A stretch of 64,000 bases of DNA from Malurus cyaneus samueli (lineage: Eukaryota > Chordata > Aves > Passeriformes > Maluridae): positions 39,351,500-39,415,499 of the forward strand of contig CM019217.1 in assembly GCA_009741485.1 (NCBI GenBank), read 5' to 3'. The translations under genes were made by a program, and so were the position numbers. The notes under the pieces are model-generated. The model had not been told where the DNA came from. It made no database searches and saw only the letters and a list, made by a program, of their open reading frames with translations. Every line of letters starts with the position of its first letter. Within the stretch, counting starts at the first letter, position 1. Positions 1 to 12,279 of this stretch are shown here, piece by piece.

Positions 1-3000
1 ACAGAAAAAGCTGGTATAATTTTCAGAGCAATGAAAATAGCACTGTATAGAAATGGGTTTCTGCTTTCATCCAGGAATGCTCAACCAAAATATTCAATTT
101 CCAGTAACGCCATTGGATTCCTACTCAATCTTTGCAGCTGCATGAAATCTATGTGAATTGCCTGAAGCAGCAAAAGCCATTCAACCTCCATTTCTAATTT
201 GGATTCTTCCAACCTTGAATTTGCGAACTCTAGCACTATCTTCATTTCATCAAGTCTCATATTTTACCATTATAGAATTCCAAGCTGTACAGTCACACAA
301 TTTCATTTCCAGATTAATTAAGAAAAAGAAATTACTAGGCCACAATTCCTTTCCTTCCACGAGACTTGTGGAAGAGGTTTGAAAACCTTCATCACATCCA
401 GCCTTCATAAGCTAAGCAGTTCCCTAAAATCCTTTGATATCTGCAAATTGCACCAGCAGAACGAATGGATCAAATGGAAAACCTTACCCTGTTCAGAATT
501 CATGATGCCCTCAGGACCAAATGGAATATTTAGACACATGTTTATAAGGGGGAAAGATTGAATCCTTGATGGAAGGACAGAACTTTACTCTTCTTCTCAT
601 TATCACAACAACTGCAATCATTAACCATGCAAACAATTTTTTTCTGAATATGCATGTAAAGACAGACAGCATCAAGCAATTACACATTTTCACTTAGTAA
701 AGAGCAGTCTTGTCTTTCATTGAGAAGAGCTTTTCCATACTCATATTTTTAGCTTTATTATTAGGGTGGTACTTCAAAATGATACAGTTTTTTCCTTGCT
801 ACAATGAACTTTAGAAGAAAGTAATGTTAATATAAGAATCTGAAGCCAGTATAATTTTCAGGAATTAACTTTCAGTTGCTTAAACACCTGCTAACTGAAA
901 AACAAAATTTTCTTAATTTTGAGACCTGAATTTTAAAATACAGGAAAAACATTATTTGCTTTTTATCTTTGAAGTATTTTTTAAATTTCCACTGGAGTGT
1001 TCAACATATCATTGCTGTTTTACAGAGCAACACTGCGAGGGCAACTGTAGCTATACAAAGACTTACTTTCATCCTGTGAAGATGGGAAGGGGAATCCAAA
1101 ATACAAAAGAGAAAGGAGTTAGGAAAAAAGTCTGACCCTAAAGAAGAAAAACTTCTGTTTTTCAAAGGATATCCCTTATGCTGACAGTCTGCAGTAGTTT
1201 GATCTTGCTGGTGTCAAGTCAAGTGAACCAAGCTGGCCAAAGAAAACGCAGCTGATATCATATTTTAGGAGGTCATCGAGCTTTTGGGGGTGAAAAGGAG
1301 AGAGGCTGTGAAGCTAATCCAGATGAGATACCTAATCTTTTGTTTATGTTCCACTGTGATAATGTCATTTCAGAGTAACAGTAATAATGAAAAGCAAGGA
1401 AGTTGAAAAAAGTGGAAGGACAGAAAAAAGGGGGTAGCAGAATTATTTGATTGTCATTTTGTTTTGGCAGCTAAGAATACAAAGTTCAAAGGCTATGGAT
1501 TCTAATAAAGAGTTCCTAGAACAATGAACTTTTGATATCAATAGTGCACGCGTTGAAGGACATACTAAGTAGTGTTAAAAGGGAATTTCAGTAAGAATGT
1601 TTCATGCTATAAGTAACAAAAAAATATTGCAAGAATGTCAAAGGGAAACAGTTATTTTGCTCTTATCTGAATACAAGGTGTAAATCAATTTCTCCCTGTC
1701 ACCCTGATGATTTTAACTTTCAGTTTTTCCAACGCAATGTAAATTCTAAAAACTCAGAAAATGCATCCATGACCAGTACATACCACAGCTGAAAGAATGA
1801 CATAACATGTCACTTTTTTAAAAATGCAACTACATGTTTTTTCTTAGAAGAATAATTTCTGTGCATAACAACCCCACTTTCACATAATGCTATAGAATTT
1901 GCCATTTTGTACATCATGTCAAATATTTTTTACAAATTTTAGTTTGCTCGGTTTTCATAAAAATTACCTATAAAGCATCCTATGAACTTCTCGTTTATTA
2001 AGGACACAAGAGCAACAGACATTCTGGACTTCTGTAAACCAAGTCAGTTCTGAGTAAATGCTACATTTTCATTTCTTTTTTAAAAATAGAAGAATTTTCA
2101 TTTATAGATAAAAGTACTTAAATGATAATACAAACATTTATTAACAGCCTCTTATGAAATGTAAGTTGATTCTGAAAATGACCAGGTTTCTGAAATTCGC
2201 ATTTAATTCCATTTTTAGAAGCAGCTCAGCATTCTGTACAAAACATCTGACAGAATGAAGAAAAACTGGGTGTTCAGTGTTTTCAGTCAATGAGGTCCAG
2301 GAAGTCCCCAGAGCTCCTGTTTGCCCGCTCAGCATGCAGGACTGTGATGAATCCTTTAAAATATACATAGGAACTAATGAATAGCAACAGCTCCATGAAA
2401 ATTAACATTTCTGGAGATCATTTGCTAAAATTGCATGCATCAGCAATGTTAGGTAAAGAATCCCTCTCTAATGATTTTCCTTGCAGATTTGAGGCTTCTA
2501 CCTTAAACAAACGATAACTGTACTACATAGCACTTTGAAAAAAAGATTTAGTCATATTTAAGTTCTGTAGTGTATTTGTCCCTAGAAGGACATTTGCAAG
2601 GCCTAGTATTACAAATCAACATCTGCAGCTGTAACACATCCAGTCCCTCAGTAGCATTTAGCAGTCTATACAGCAGTTTTTTGCACAGTTTAAATGTGAT
2701 TTACTTTTAATGTTGTTTTACTTCAGCCTTTCCCAGGCACAATGAAATTTTACTTCGACAATTTTACTTTTATTCTGCATTTTTGCATATGCGGCAGATT
2801 GAGATCTAGAGGCATGATTCTGTGTAAAACATATATTTTGTTGCTTGTTTCCCAGCTGATAAAGAACATTTGAATTCCAAGAGTTCCCTTGTTACTCTTC
2901 AGACATGGGTGAATACTGCAAATTAAGTACTCAGAGATATGTGTTACAATAAAACCATGAATTCAGCTCAGTGGTATTTATGACCTTTCATATTTTTCTT

Positions 3001-4108
3001 TCAGAAAACATGTGAGTGTTCTTTTAGCCCAAATGCTTGAGGAAAACAAGAAGTCTCGTGAGTACTTGTACAAAGGCTCATGCCTAGGAATGTTCATTAG
3101 GGCTTTCTCAAACCTCTGATTTTCTTCAGTCATCTGGTCACTGACCACAAATATTAGGAAACAAAGAGTTAGCTGAAACAGTCTGAGAGAAATCTTCAAT
3201 CTTGGCTGAAATGAACAGCTCAAATACATCCTTTGTTCAGTAGTTTGTGGCCTATAATCCATAACTGGTCTGGTGATTACTTTCTGTCTCCAGGGAAAAT
3301 CATCTAGTCACCCAGTACATCTTATTTCCTCGGCTACATCGCACTCAGACAAAGTAGGAATACAGAATTCCCTGTTTTACTGTTCACATTAAACAATTCT
3401 TGAGCAAACATGTCTCTGGAATGGGACAGGATGACCCTTATGTGGTGCTACATAGTGAAATGGAAAACTTGCCACTATAGCAAGTAATATGTTTTCTCCT
3501 CTGTTGAAAGCTCCCAAATGTGTCATCTTTACAGATACTTCATAAAGGAAAAGCAGCTGCTGCTATTGACAGTTTGAGCAAAATTTGCCCCAGTGCATTT
3601 CTTAATGAAAACCTTTTAATCTTAGCAAATATTTTAAAAAAAATGACAAGATGACTGGAACTGGTTCAAGGGACTTGAATTAACTAGACAATTTAAACCA
3701 TCCTTTTTACACTTTAAAACTCACAATTCACACTTTTCAAAAGATAAATTTGACATCAGTTTTCCAGTTCACTAACAAGGACACTCCAAACATTCAGTGT
3801 ATTTTCCCCAATATATCTGCATATGTCATGATAGAATTACTAACAATTTCAGTGACATTAGATATTTGGGGAGAAAACTGCAGTATGTAATTAAGATACA
3901 AAAGGAGAATAAAAGAGTGCATCTTTGCATAAAGAGAACGCCTCAGCTCAAATTTGTGAAAAGACAGCCAGCCAGGACTGAAATTGCTTCCCCATCATGC
4001 AAGAGCAGCACAACACACATAGCTCTGAAATATACAGTGATCTGAAGTGCTGCCAGTGCTTAAGGTCTTAATTGCCATATGAAATTGCTAAATATGACTA
4101 TTCAAATA
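1..4108. other. Unannotated AT-rich stretch, no supported gene
   Basis: This is AT-rich single-copy-looking sequence. Open frames are all under 100 codons, overlap on both strands and match no protein family I recognise. No repeat-family ends, tRNA-like boxes or CpG clusters were seen. It is most simply intergenic or intronic DNA. Distal enhancers or non-coding RNA exons could be present but cannot be read from sequence alone. Confidence 0.6.
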
Positions 4109-4125
4109 TAGATAGATAGATAGAT

Positions 4126-4193
<68 letters not shown>
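4109..4193. repeat. (GATA)n microsatellite
   Basis: About 21 copies of the tetranucleotide GATA run almost perfectly. One unit near 4123-4128 has lost a base, so the phase shifts once. Read on the minus strand it encodes an LSIY repeat inside a spurious 66-codon frame, which should not be taken as a protein. The long, nearly pure array is likely to vary in length between individuals. Confidence 0.97.
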
Positions 4194-6177
4194 TGAAAGC
4201 AAAATGCAATCTTAAGTGTCTTTGGATCAGTATCATTTACAGTAATGAGGTTCAATTCATAAAAAGCACTTGTGAACAATTTGTGCATTTTTCAAGGTAT
4301 GTTTTCTGCATAAAGATTGACCTATTCATATGTAAATATCCTTGCAAGCATAGTCACCACATGGAGACATTTATATTACTTTACTTCGTTCACTGCTTTG
4401 TTTTATTACACTACGGTCAAAATTTAGAGTACAAATTATTGACAGATGTTAATAAACTTCGAAATATTCAACATGGGTCTTACTTGAAAAAGAGAATGCA
4501 ATTATGAAATGTGAGCTTCTACTCTTGACTTTTATATTGCTGTAAACTTAACAGTTAAAAATAATAAAAAGCCAAATAAGTTTGCAGCAGATATTTCACA
4601 TTCATGCGATGTTTAGTATTTGTTCAGCCCATCCTGACAGACACAGTCAAGTTGTAATTAATGTCATAACATACATAGGTCATAATTAGGCCAATTAGGG
4701 CTTAACATTTTTGGCATGGTCTGATGCTGTTATAGTATTGTTCTTCATTGATTTCTAGTATGCTGAATTTGATTGATGGGGTCTTTATCGTTTTTAATAA
4801 TAAAACGTAGCTGTTCTCCAGCAAAGTGTCCCACACTTAGAATTGAAATGATTTTACTAACTTTTAAAACAAAATTTGTTTTACTCTCTAGAAATGCTGA
4901 ACTCAGAGTAAAAGCCTTAAAATTCGGAATTTATATTAATGTACTCATAGCAGATCAAACTGTGGTTTTTGCGAATAAAAACAACAAGCAGCAACAGGTA
5001 CTTAATTGGCTGTGTTTGGATAACATTTAAGCACAGCCAGTGACTCGTAGCATTGTATGAGTATCCAGTTAAAATTACTAGATCATGAACTGGAAACTCA
5101 CTATGATTAAAATGTAAACAAACACAAACATTTATGCAGCCTTTGGAGGGTAAATCCACAGCAATTCTGACCCAAATGTCTTCCATTTCCTTGTGCTCAC
5201 AATTTCTCAGACTGCACTTATTGCAGTGGCAGTTATGGTTCACCACTGTTCCCTATGCTGTGTGGTCTTCCCAAATAATGTATGAAAAACAGAAGGAAAA
5301 AGAAACATTACTGTGACAATCCAGTACTGGCAGAGATATCTTCAAAACAGGGTTTTTATAATTCATTCTGTGCTCCAGACATTCCACTATTATTAGGAAA
5401 TATAAATCTGCTCCCTTTGAGGGGAGGATGTATTACAAATTAGATATCCTTCAACAGACAAAAGAAGACTTTGGACACTCCTTGCTCCAATTAATCTTTT
5501 ACTAAACAGGTCTTTAAAACCAGACAAACTTCTACTTACTACATAATAAGAACAAAAAGAAACCACTTTTTTAGTTTTCAGTTTTAAATTGAAGGCACCG
5601 AGTTTAGCAGACATAGGGGTGTGTGTGTAAGATGAACCTCTCTCCCACCTCTCTTCTTATATATTAATTTTCTCATTCCCTGGAAGTGTTTTCCAACCTT
5701 CTTGGGGTTCTTTAGCATATAATAGCTTCCTTATTATATGCACAGCATTAATAGAGGAGTAGAAAAAATTACTTTCTATTTTTAGTTTAGAAATCAAGAA
5801 AAAATCCATCCAATTACAGTTCTGATCAGTCATACTAATTTTAAGTGAGTGTTTGTCCATGAATTCCTGTGAATTAACAAATACATATGCTACAATACCC
5901 AGTGAGGCAAGAAGACAGTTACTTGTTCTGTGTGACACACTTATTACTTGTCTCCTTTCCACAGAAATAAGCTTTTCTAAAATTTAAGAAATTTTTGTGC
6001 ATGTATATGAGAGTCACACAAGTAGATTACATAGATTTATTCAATCTCAACTTCTCAGCAAGTGTTATACAAGTGAAAATTCATTTATTATTTCTTATCT
6101 GATACACACTCATTCTGAAATTTTTCCCTCTTTGTTTTCCCTGGGAAGATCCAAGATGTATAGGCATAGGCTCTGAA
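4194..6177. other. Unannotated stretch, no supported gene
   Basis: No recognisable gene or repeat family is visible. Overlapping frames of 60-109 codons lie on both strands around 4.9-5.9 kb. They carry no known domain signature and look like chance frames. Confidence 0.55.
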
Positions 6178-6392
6178 TATTGTATTGTATATATTATATA
6201 TATATATATATATAATATTTATATATATATTAATATATATATAATATATTATATTATTAATATATATTATATATATATATTATATACACGCACACAAATA
6301 CATATATATTTATGCATATATATACACTCTATATGTATATACACTACATATATACTGTATATATACACAAATATGTATATAAACTTTATGTA
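6178..6392. repeat. TA-rich low-complexity block
   Basis: Roughly 215 bases are dominated by alternating T and A, with short interruptions (ATT, CACG CACAC, GCAT, CACTC). The left half is nearly pure (TA)n. The right half degrades into TATAC/ATGTATA variants, as expected of an ageing dinucleotide repeat. Several segments are self-complementary and could extrude cruciforms. It lies about 140 bp from the 3' end of the CR1 piece that follows. Confidence 0.93.
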
Positions 6393-6534
6393 TATCTCCA
6401 TTACTATTTAGAATAGATGGAGAGTACCGAAATAAGACAAAATATTTGAAGTGTAAGCTGTAATTCACTTCCACATATCAGTAAAAAGCTTCAAACATAT
6501 TAGCACAAAATGACAGGATTTTGTTGAGAACCTT

Positions 6535-6812
6535 ATCATAGAATCATAAAATCTCAGAATGGTTTGAGTTGGAAGAGACCTTAAAGATCACCTAGTTCCA
6601 AATCCCCCCATCTCCCAGGTTTTCCAGAGCTCCATCCAGCCTTGAACAATGCCAGGGATGGAACACCCACAGCTCCTCTGGGCAGCCTGTCCTGGTGCCT
6701 CACAACCCTCATAGAGAAGAATTTCTTCCTAACATTTGATTTAAATCTACCCTCTTCCAGTCTAAAACTGTTACCCCTCACCCTGTCATTAACCTTCTTT
6801 TGCAACTGATTT
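6535..6812 (-). mobile_element. CR1 LINE, 5'-truncated 3' end (minus strand)
   Basis: Read on the minus strand, this matches the 3' terminal region of chicken repeat 1 (CR1) as I know it. The block near 6725-6765 is the complement of the typical GGAAGAAATTCTT segment. It is followed by the complement of the segment around GGTTGCCC, then the GGTCTCTTCCAACTC block. The end is the degenerate octamer tail, seen on the plus strand as CATAGAATCATAAAATC at about 6537-6553. Similarity fades near 6812, so only about 280 bases remain of an element of several kb, as is usual for CR1. A 74-codon minus-strand frame covers part of it but is not the reverse transcriptase. Many substitutions suggest an old, immobile copy. 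Confidence 0.93.
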
Positions 6813-8899
6813 TTCCTAAAGTCTCATTGAGCTGCCTTTGCTCACCTCACCATCCAAGGAAAACCTGGCTGGCTTGATGCTTGATAACATAGTGGTCACA
6901 CTCTGCTACCACACCACAAATAGTGCAGGGCAAGGGAAATTTGCCAAAACCTGTTTAGGAAAATGCTAAAGAAGCTGGAAAGCTGGGAAATCAGTAACTT
7001 CTGTGAGAAAAAAAAATGCTGCTTCAAAGAAATCTTTGTTTCAACCCGTAAAAAAAAGACCACCAAATCTTGCATATAGTTTCACAAACCCAAGAATTGC
7101 ACTGAGAGATAGGTAGGACATGTGCAGAGCCACACATATACACACAGTATGGATCAAATCCTTGTAGAAGTAAAACTTTGGTTCCTTTAGTTAAGGATCT
7201 TGAATTCCAGCTTAACATTCTCTGTACTGTGCAAGCTACTCATGATTTATAACATGATTTTACTAGAAATTCTCAGTGGAACTGTGCTCTCTTTAGTCAG
7301 AATTGCCCATGTTCTATTTTGATACACATCATATACAGAACATATAAACTACTATTTTATTGATTTCTAAAGCTTTTATGGCTCGGATCTCTTGAGCTGC
7401 ACTACAGTAGAAGTAGAAGGATTTTAAGAGTGCCATTAATTTCTTCAAAGACACATTAGTACACTAGGAATTTTTTTTAAAATAAGTGGAAACATTAATA
7501 TCCTTTTATTCTGATGAATATCATAAAATATTTTAGATCGTTAACAAAATATACAATAAAATAATTTATTTTTGTTTAACCTCATCACAACTTCCTTTGG
7601 CATGCAGAATAACTCCAGTTAGCTACAGAGTGTTTTCAAATATGTTTCAGAGAAGCTAGAGCTATCAAAATACAGTTCTTTCTATTCTGTTTTCAAGTAT
7701 TTATTTGGTGTTGGAAATGGTAGGACCACGATGAAACTTTAGCATTCTGCTAAAGGAATGGGACACAATAGTATTTTAACCTTTTCTGAGCCACTGATCT
7801 TTCAGTTTTCAGAAGAGTGACTGAGGCTTCTCTCGGAACTGTTACAGGAACAAATGAGCTCTCAAAAACACCAGGAGCTGAGGAGGGACTTTTCAAGTGT
7901 AACCCTGTAAGGATGACATACAATGAACATAAACAGGCAAATAGCAACTTCTCCTGCCAGCTGAAAGTCCTGACATGTCAGAAGAAAAGGTACTCAGAGC
8001 AGGGTACGGAGGCACAGACTCACACCTGCTTTGTGCCCAGGGCAGACTTAGGCAGTTGAATCCTAAATTGTGTACAATTTCCACAAAATCCCAGAAACAA
8101 GTCTGCCCAGCACCACGTGATGCATCTTCCATTCACAAACAGTAAACAAAATCAGCTCTAAATTGGCTGAAACTGTAAATTCTGTAATTGAGGGGTGGCA
8201 TTGGTCAAGCCCAGGCAGCTGACCCTCCCAGAGCTGCAAACAGATGGCTAATAACAGCCTAGGACTTCCAACCAGCTCTGACAATTTGTCACATTTCCAA
8301 GCTGTGGTGACAAGTAGCCCCCTGACACCTGCTGCAGCTCTAATTTGAAATCTTGAACGTTGCTGATAATCACAACTAAGGTATTTTTTTCCCCACAGTG
8401 TTACAGCAGATGATTTTCAGGTGGCTATTTAAAGCAAACTTTTTGTCTAAATTAAGCATATGTATGTGTGTGCTGGATGAGAAAGAGAAAAAAAACTCAC
8501 GATGAATTATGAAGTTACATAATAATTTGGAAAATAACTTTGTATCCCAGACACCCTACAATGGGTTCCAAGAGAGACATGTTGGAGTTACAAATTAAAA
8601 TGCTCTGGCGTTTTTCCAGGCAATAATTTATCTTCCCAAAGTGAATCATTATATTTACTTGGCTTAGATTACAGTGTAGGGTCATTTAAAAACATTCTGG
8701 TTTCTCCACCAAATTGCAATAGCTTGCATTTATCCAGCTGCAACTACATGCCACATTTTAAAAAACTGGTTCAATATTGGCCAAAAATTGATGATGTGGG
8801 TAATTTTTATGATCAGTTCTTTGTGACTGATTAGAAAAAAAATAAGTGTAGGCAACTTTTATGTTTGTTCAAACCCTATTAAAATAACACTTTTATCTT
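6813..8899. other. Unannotated stretch, no supported gene
   Basis: No gene is supported. The part from about 7.8 to 8.35 kb is somewhat richer in G+C than its surroundings and holds several overlapping 65-80 codon frames on both strands. None has a recognisable motif. It could be a conserved non-coding element or old repeat debris. Confidence 0.5.
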
Positions 8900-8980
8900 C
8901 CCAAACCGTAAGCAAAGCGTTTGCAGCGTCGCGGCTGACCCTGATCTTCTGCATATTCTCTGCTTAAAGGACGTGAACAG
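8900..8980. other. Small CpG cluster in CpG-poor DNA
   Basis: Six CpG dinucleotides occur within about 70 bases: CCGTA, AGCGT, the run GCGTCGCGG, and GACGT. The surrounding kilobases have very few. The segment is too short to be a CpG island and no promoter elements or coding frame accompany it. It could be a recently inserted or unmethylated regulatory patch, or chance. Confidence 0.5.
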
Positions 8981-9809
8981 GAAATGGTCAGCTTAAGGAC
9001 ACAATGAAAGGAAACACAGCAGCAAAGGTTTCACTGATAACATGTGATTTGAAGTCAGTGAGCAGATTCAGTCAGTCATCCAGCTGTTCGGGCCAAAGTC
9101 TGTGCAGCACTCTGCTGACTCCTACAAGACTGTGTCACGAAAACATGTGGAAGGCTGACGCTTGACATGGGCAAGGCAGGGAAAGCGGAGCACTTTCACA
9201 TCATCAGATGCTGTGGCTCAGTTATTTCATGCCAGAACCAAGGAAAATTACGCTGGTTTAGAAATATTTGTTTTTCTAAGAGTTGACTGGGCCAAACAGA
9301 AATAGGATGCTGATGTGAGGGTGTATTCATATGTCAGTGCATGAGTATCACTAGGTGTAATGGAGTTCAGGTCAGAGCCAGAACTGCAAAGTATTCCACA
9401 CCCACAATTAAGGACTAATAATATTATTTTTTATTTTTCTTTGAGGGAGAGAATTTTCCAGAAGACATCAGCACTTTGGATACTGAATGATTACAGTGTG
9501 TTTAAAAGGATTTATAAACTACAAACTTATTGGAGTTTATAATTTCTAAGCAGCTATTTTCTTTCCTCACACACTCAGCAATATACTTACACCAGCCAAT
9601 AATTAGAAAGAAATCCATATGGAGTGCAGCAAGGAAAAGAAAGATATTATAAGTCTTGGGTGATGTGCTTTCATACTGACTTTAGAAGCACAGTTTAATC
9701 TAATTTCTGGTTTTGGATTGTGGTAGCTACAAGTCTTGTGCTTGGACAAGAATTACATCCTCTCTATTTTCAAGGCACGCTAAACAAGAAAGAAAACATA
9801 CTAAATGTG
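8981..9809. other. Unannotated stretch, no supported gene
   Basis: No coding frame above 60-70 codons, no repeat end and no RNA-gene signature was seen. Confidence 0.5.
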
Positions 9810-9833
9810 TTTTTTTTTTTTTAAAAAAAAAAA
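9810..9833. repeat. T13-A11 homopolymer junction
   Basis: Thirteen T are followed directly by eleven A. The segment is self-complementary and probably intrinsically curved. No retrotransposed unit could be recognised on either side. Confidence 0.9.
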
Positions 9834-9982
9834 CATTAAAGCCCCAACGATTTCTTAAGTCTTGCTTAACAGTGATTTCAGAAGACAATCACTGCCAGGT
9901 TGTGCAAGAGCATTAAAAATCCTTAGGGCACTGACAATTTATCAAATCATCATTCAGGTTTCTATGTCAGCACTAATTTTTT

Positions 9983-10006
9983 TTTGGCTTTTTTTTTTTT
10001 GCCAAA
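9983..10006. repeat. Small inverted repeat with oligo-T loop
   Basis: TTTGGC and GCCAAA (6-bp arms) flank a run of twelve T. It is a simple hairpin. Function, if any, is unknown, and chance is quite possible in such T-rich sequence. Confidence 0.75.
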
Positions 10007-12228
10007 CCCAAAATAATTAATAGCCTGACCACTTGAAGGGATTCTGGATGACTCAGGTTTCAGACTGCATTTTCTACCTGGATCAATGTTTTCTGTTCTG
10101 TAAGAGCTGCACCATCTTGTTCATTTTATGTATTTTTATATAAAATACCAATATTAAGACAGATAGAAAAAAACACTATATACCAGAGGAAAGGAACTTT
10201 GAGTATGAAATCCCCCATGCTCCAAGAAAAGTTTTCTACCCAAGAAATGAGTTGTGCCAGAATGAATCAATACTTATAAGAAATTCTAAAAGGTCTTGTG
10301 AATGTTTCACAGCATAATTGTTGTATATTTTAAACCTCAAATAGTTTTGCAAATAGAATTCTTGTTTTCTGGCCAACCCTTCTCTTAAAACAAGAAGACT
10401 CTTAAAAAGAATAGAAACTACATATAGTTTTATTTGCTGCTACTCATTCAAACGTTCTTATCATGAGTGTTCAGAGCTTCTGTAGCCTTTCGTGACCCTG
10501 GGTGTCTTCATGAAAAGTAGTACTAATGCTATATACATGGATTATGTGGGTGTTTCCAAGTACCAAAGATGATAAATAAATATGCTATTTACTCACAGAA
10601 TTTGCTACTACCTTTCCACACAAAAAACAAATGGAGATGACCTCTGACACACAGCATTTTTATTTTTATACCCTCAATATATCGAAACTGAATGGGCATG
10701 GACAAGAGAGAGGAGATTGGGCAGCAATAAATTAGATGCATTAATACGTTTATCAGATAAATACTAACCAAGCCAAGAGCTTTTTTTTTCTTTTTAATTT
10801 AAAATTTTTTTAAAGGGGTAAATTTTTAAAGCTCAGGGAGAACCACTTACTATTCAACTCTATTTGCATTTAACATCATCCTCCCCCCATTTTGAGCCAA
10901 ACACTAACCAAGAGTTTAGACAGAATTCAGACAAGTATCAAGTAACATGAACACATGGGATATTTCTCTTATAAGATTTCAGACAGTCCTTAATCTGTGA
11001 TTAATAACCTGCTAGTTTTTAGAATACCTTATGCATTATTGCAAATGTTCTGTCTTGACAACAGCAGGAATACCCAGAAATACCAGCACATAAAATAGTT
11101 AAACCAGTACTGTTAAGAGTACCCTCACCTACATGAAAATTATCCTAATTCACTCTCTTTTAATCACTCAATCAAATGAATGGGGTGAGTATTTTATATG
11201 GCCTAACTGTAGTCCTGTTGATGATTTATCCACTTTTAGCTGGCATTGCTGCTGTGGAGATAGGAGATCTTGAAGCAACTAGGAAGGATTGAATATGCAT
11301 TATCAATGGTTTGATTAATTTTTAGTTACCTTCTAGAAACTGTAAGAGATACTAGTGGAACTAACCTGTGTATATCTATGTGGGTGAGGGTGAGGTTGGC
11401 AAATGGACAGACTTCCCCTGGAGAAGACCACAGGAAGGCTGACTTAGGCTATTAAGAAAGAGAAATATTGGATAGCTTCCATATTATGAGTGTCCTAAAC
11501 AACATGTTCTACATGCAAGACAAGGAGAACAAGTTTGGCACCATTCATTAAGGATCTTTTGCTCCTGGAGGTGGCAGATTAGGTGGATAATATAAGACAG
11601 CTGCATCCTTTACTGTAGGAGACTTTCACAAATCATTTAGCCTTTTCCTCAAGTGCCAGATTCTCAGCTCTGTGTTTGACTCCATCAGGCATAATTTCCT
11701 CCCCTGAGCTTTCCATTCCTTTTGCTTTGTACCATGTGCCAGTGTGCATCACCATTTCTCCTAGTACAGCTTCCACAGTGCACCCAGCTCCCAGCTATCA
11801 GCTTATGGCGATAATCAGGGGCTTAGAGCTTCTACAGCAGACTGCAAAGGGAGACTGGCATTCCTAACTTTCAGGGTTTGCTTGTCTTTTTAGAGTGCAA
11901 ATGCTTGAAGCAGCTTATTTGCTAGACACATCTTTGAAGGAAATAGCATTGAAAGCCGTGCTGTGATTGCCACAAAACAGGAGTAAGGTCTTTATCTGGT
12001 GAGGAGCAAAGTTGTGGAGGTCACGATTATTGCCTTTGTCAACGGAAAGACAAGCAAGGCGTTCACATCTAGATCTAGGCAAGTAATTCTGACAAATGGT
12101 TCAGTTACCAAGAAGGTAGTTTTATTCATCGCAAATGACTAATCAGTTCAGATCCAAGATATTGAAAATTTTCAGCTAGAAAGGTTTTGGTTTTACAGAA
12201 ACTCTGTCTATGGAACAGTAAGGAATAA
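10007..12228. other. Unannotated stretch, no supported gene
   Basis: AT-rich sequence with no supported gene, RNA gene or repeat family. The segment around 11.5-11.9 kb is slightly more GC-rich and has a 63-codon frame without any recognisable motif. Confidence 0.55.
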
Positions 12229-12279
12229 TTGGATAAGCTATTGGATAAGAGAAGCTATTGGATAAGAGAAGCTATTGGA
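12229..12279. repeat. 17-bp tandem repeat, about 3 copies
   Basis: The unit TTGGATAAGAGAAGCTA occurs twice perfectly (12241-12257, 12258-12274). A shorter copy lacking AGAAG precedes them (12229-12240), and a partial TTGGA follows. The two full copies are identical, which points to a recent slippage duplication. Confidence 0.95.

Noticed and set aside
4088..4288. Minus-strand peptide with LSIY repeats
   Set aside because: It is a direct translation of the (GATA)n microsatellite, not a repeat protein.
5680..5720. CCTGGAAGTGTT followed by TTCCAACC-like bases, considered as CR1
   Set aside because: Two short CR1-like words lie in the wrong order with no octamer tail.
6581..6805. 74-codon minus-strand frame
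   Set aside because: It lies inside the CR1 3' terminal region in the wrong context for the reverse transcriptase. It is a chance frame in repeat sequence.
11615..11670. Segment resembling the MIR CAAGTCATTTAGCC part
   Set aside because: Only one short block fits and the expected downstream blocks are missing.
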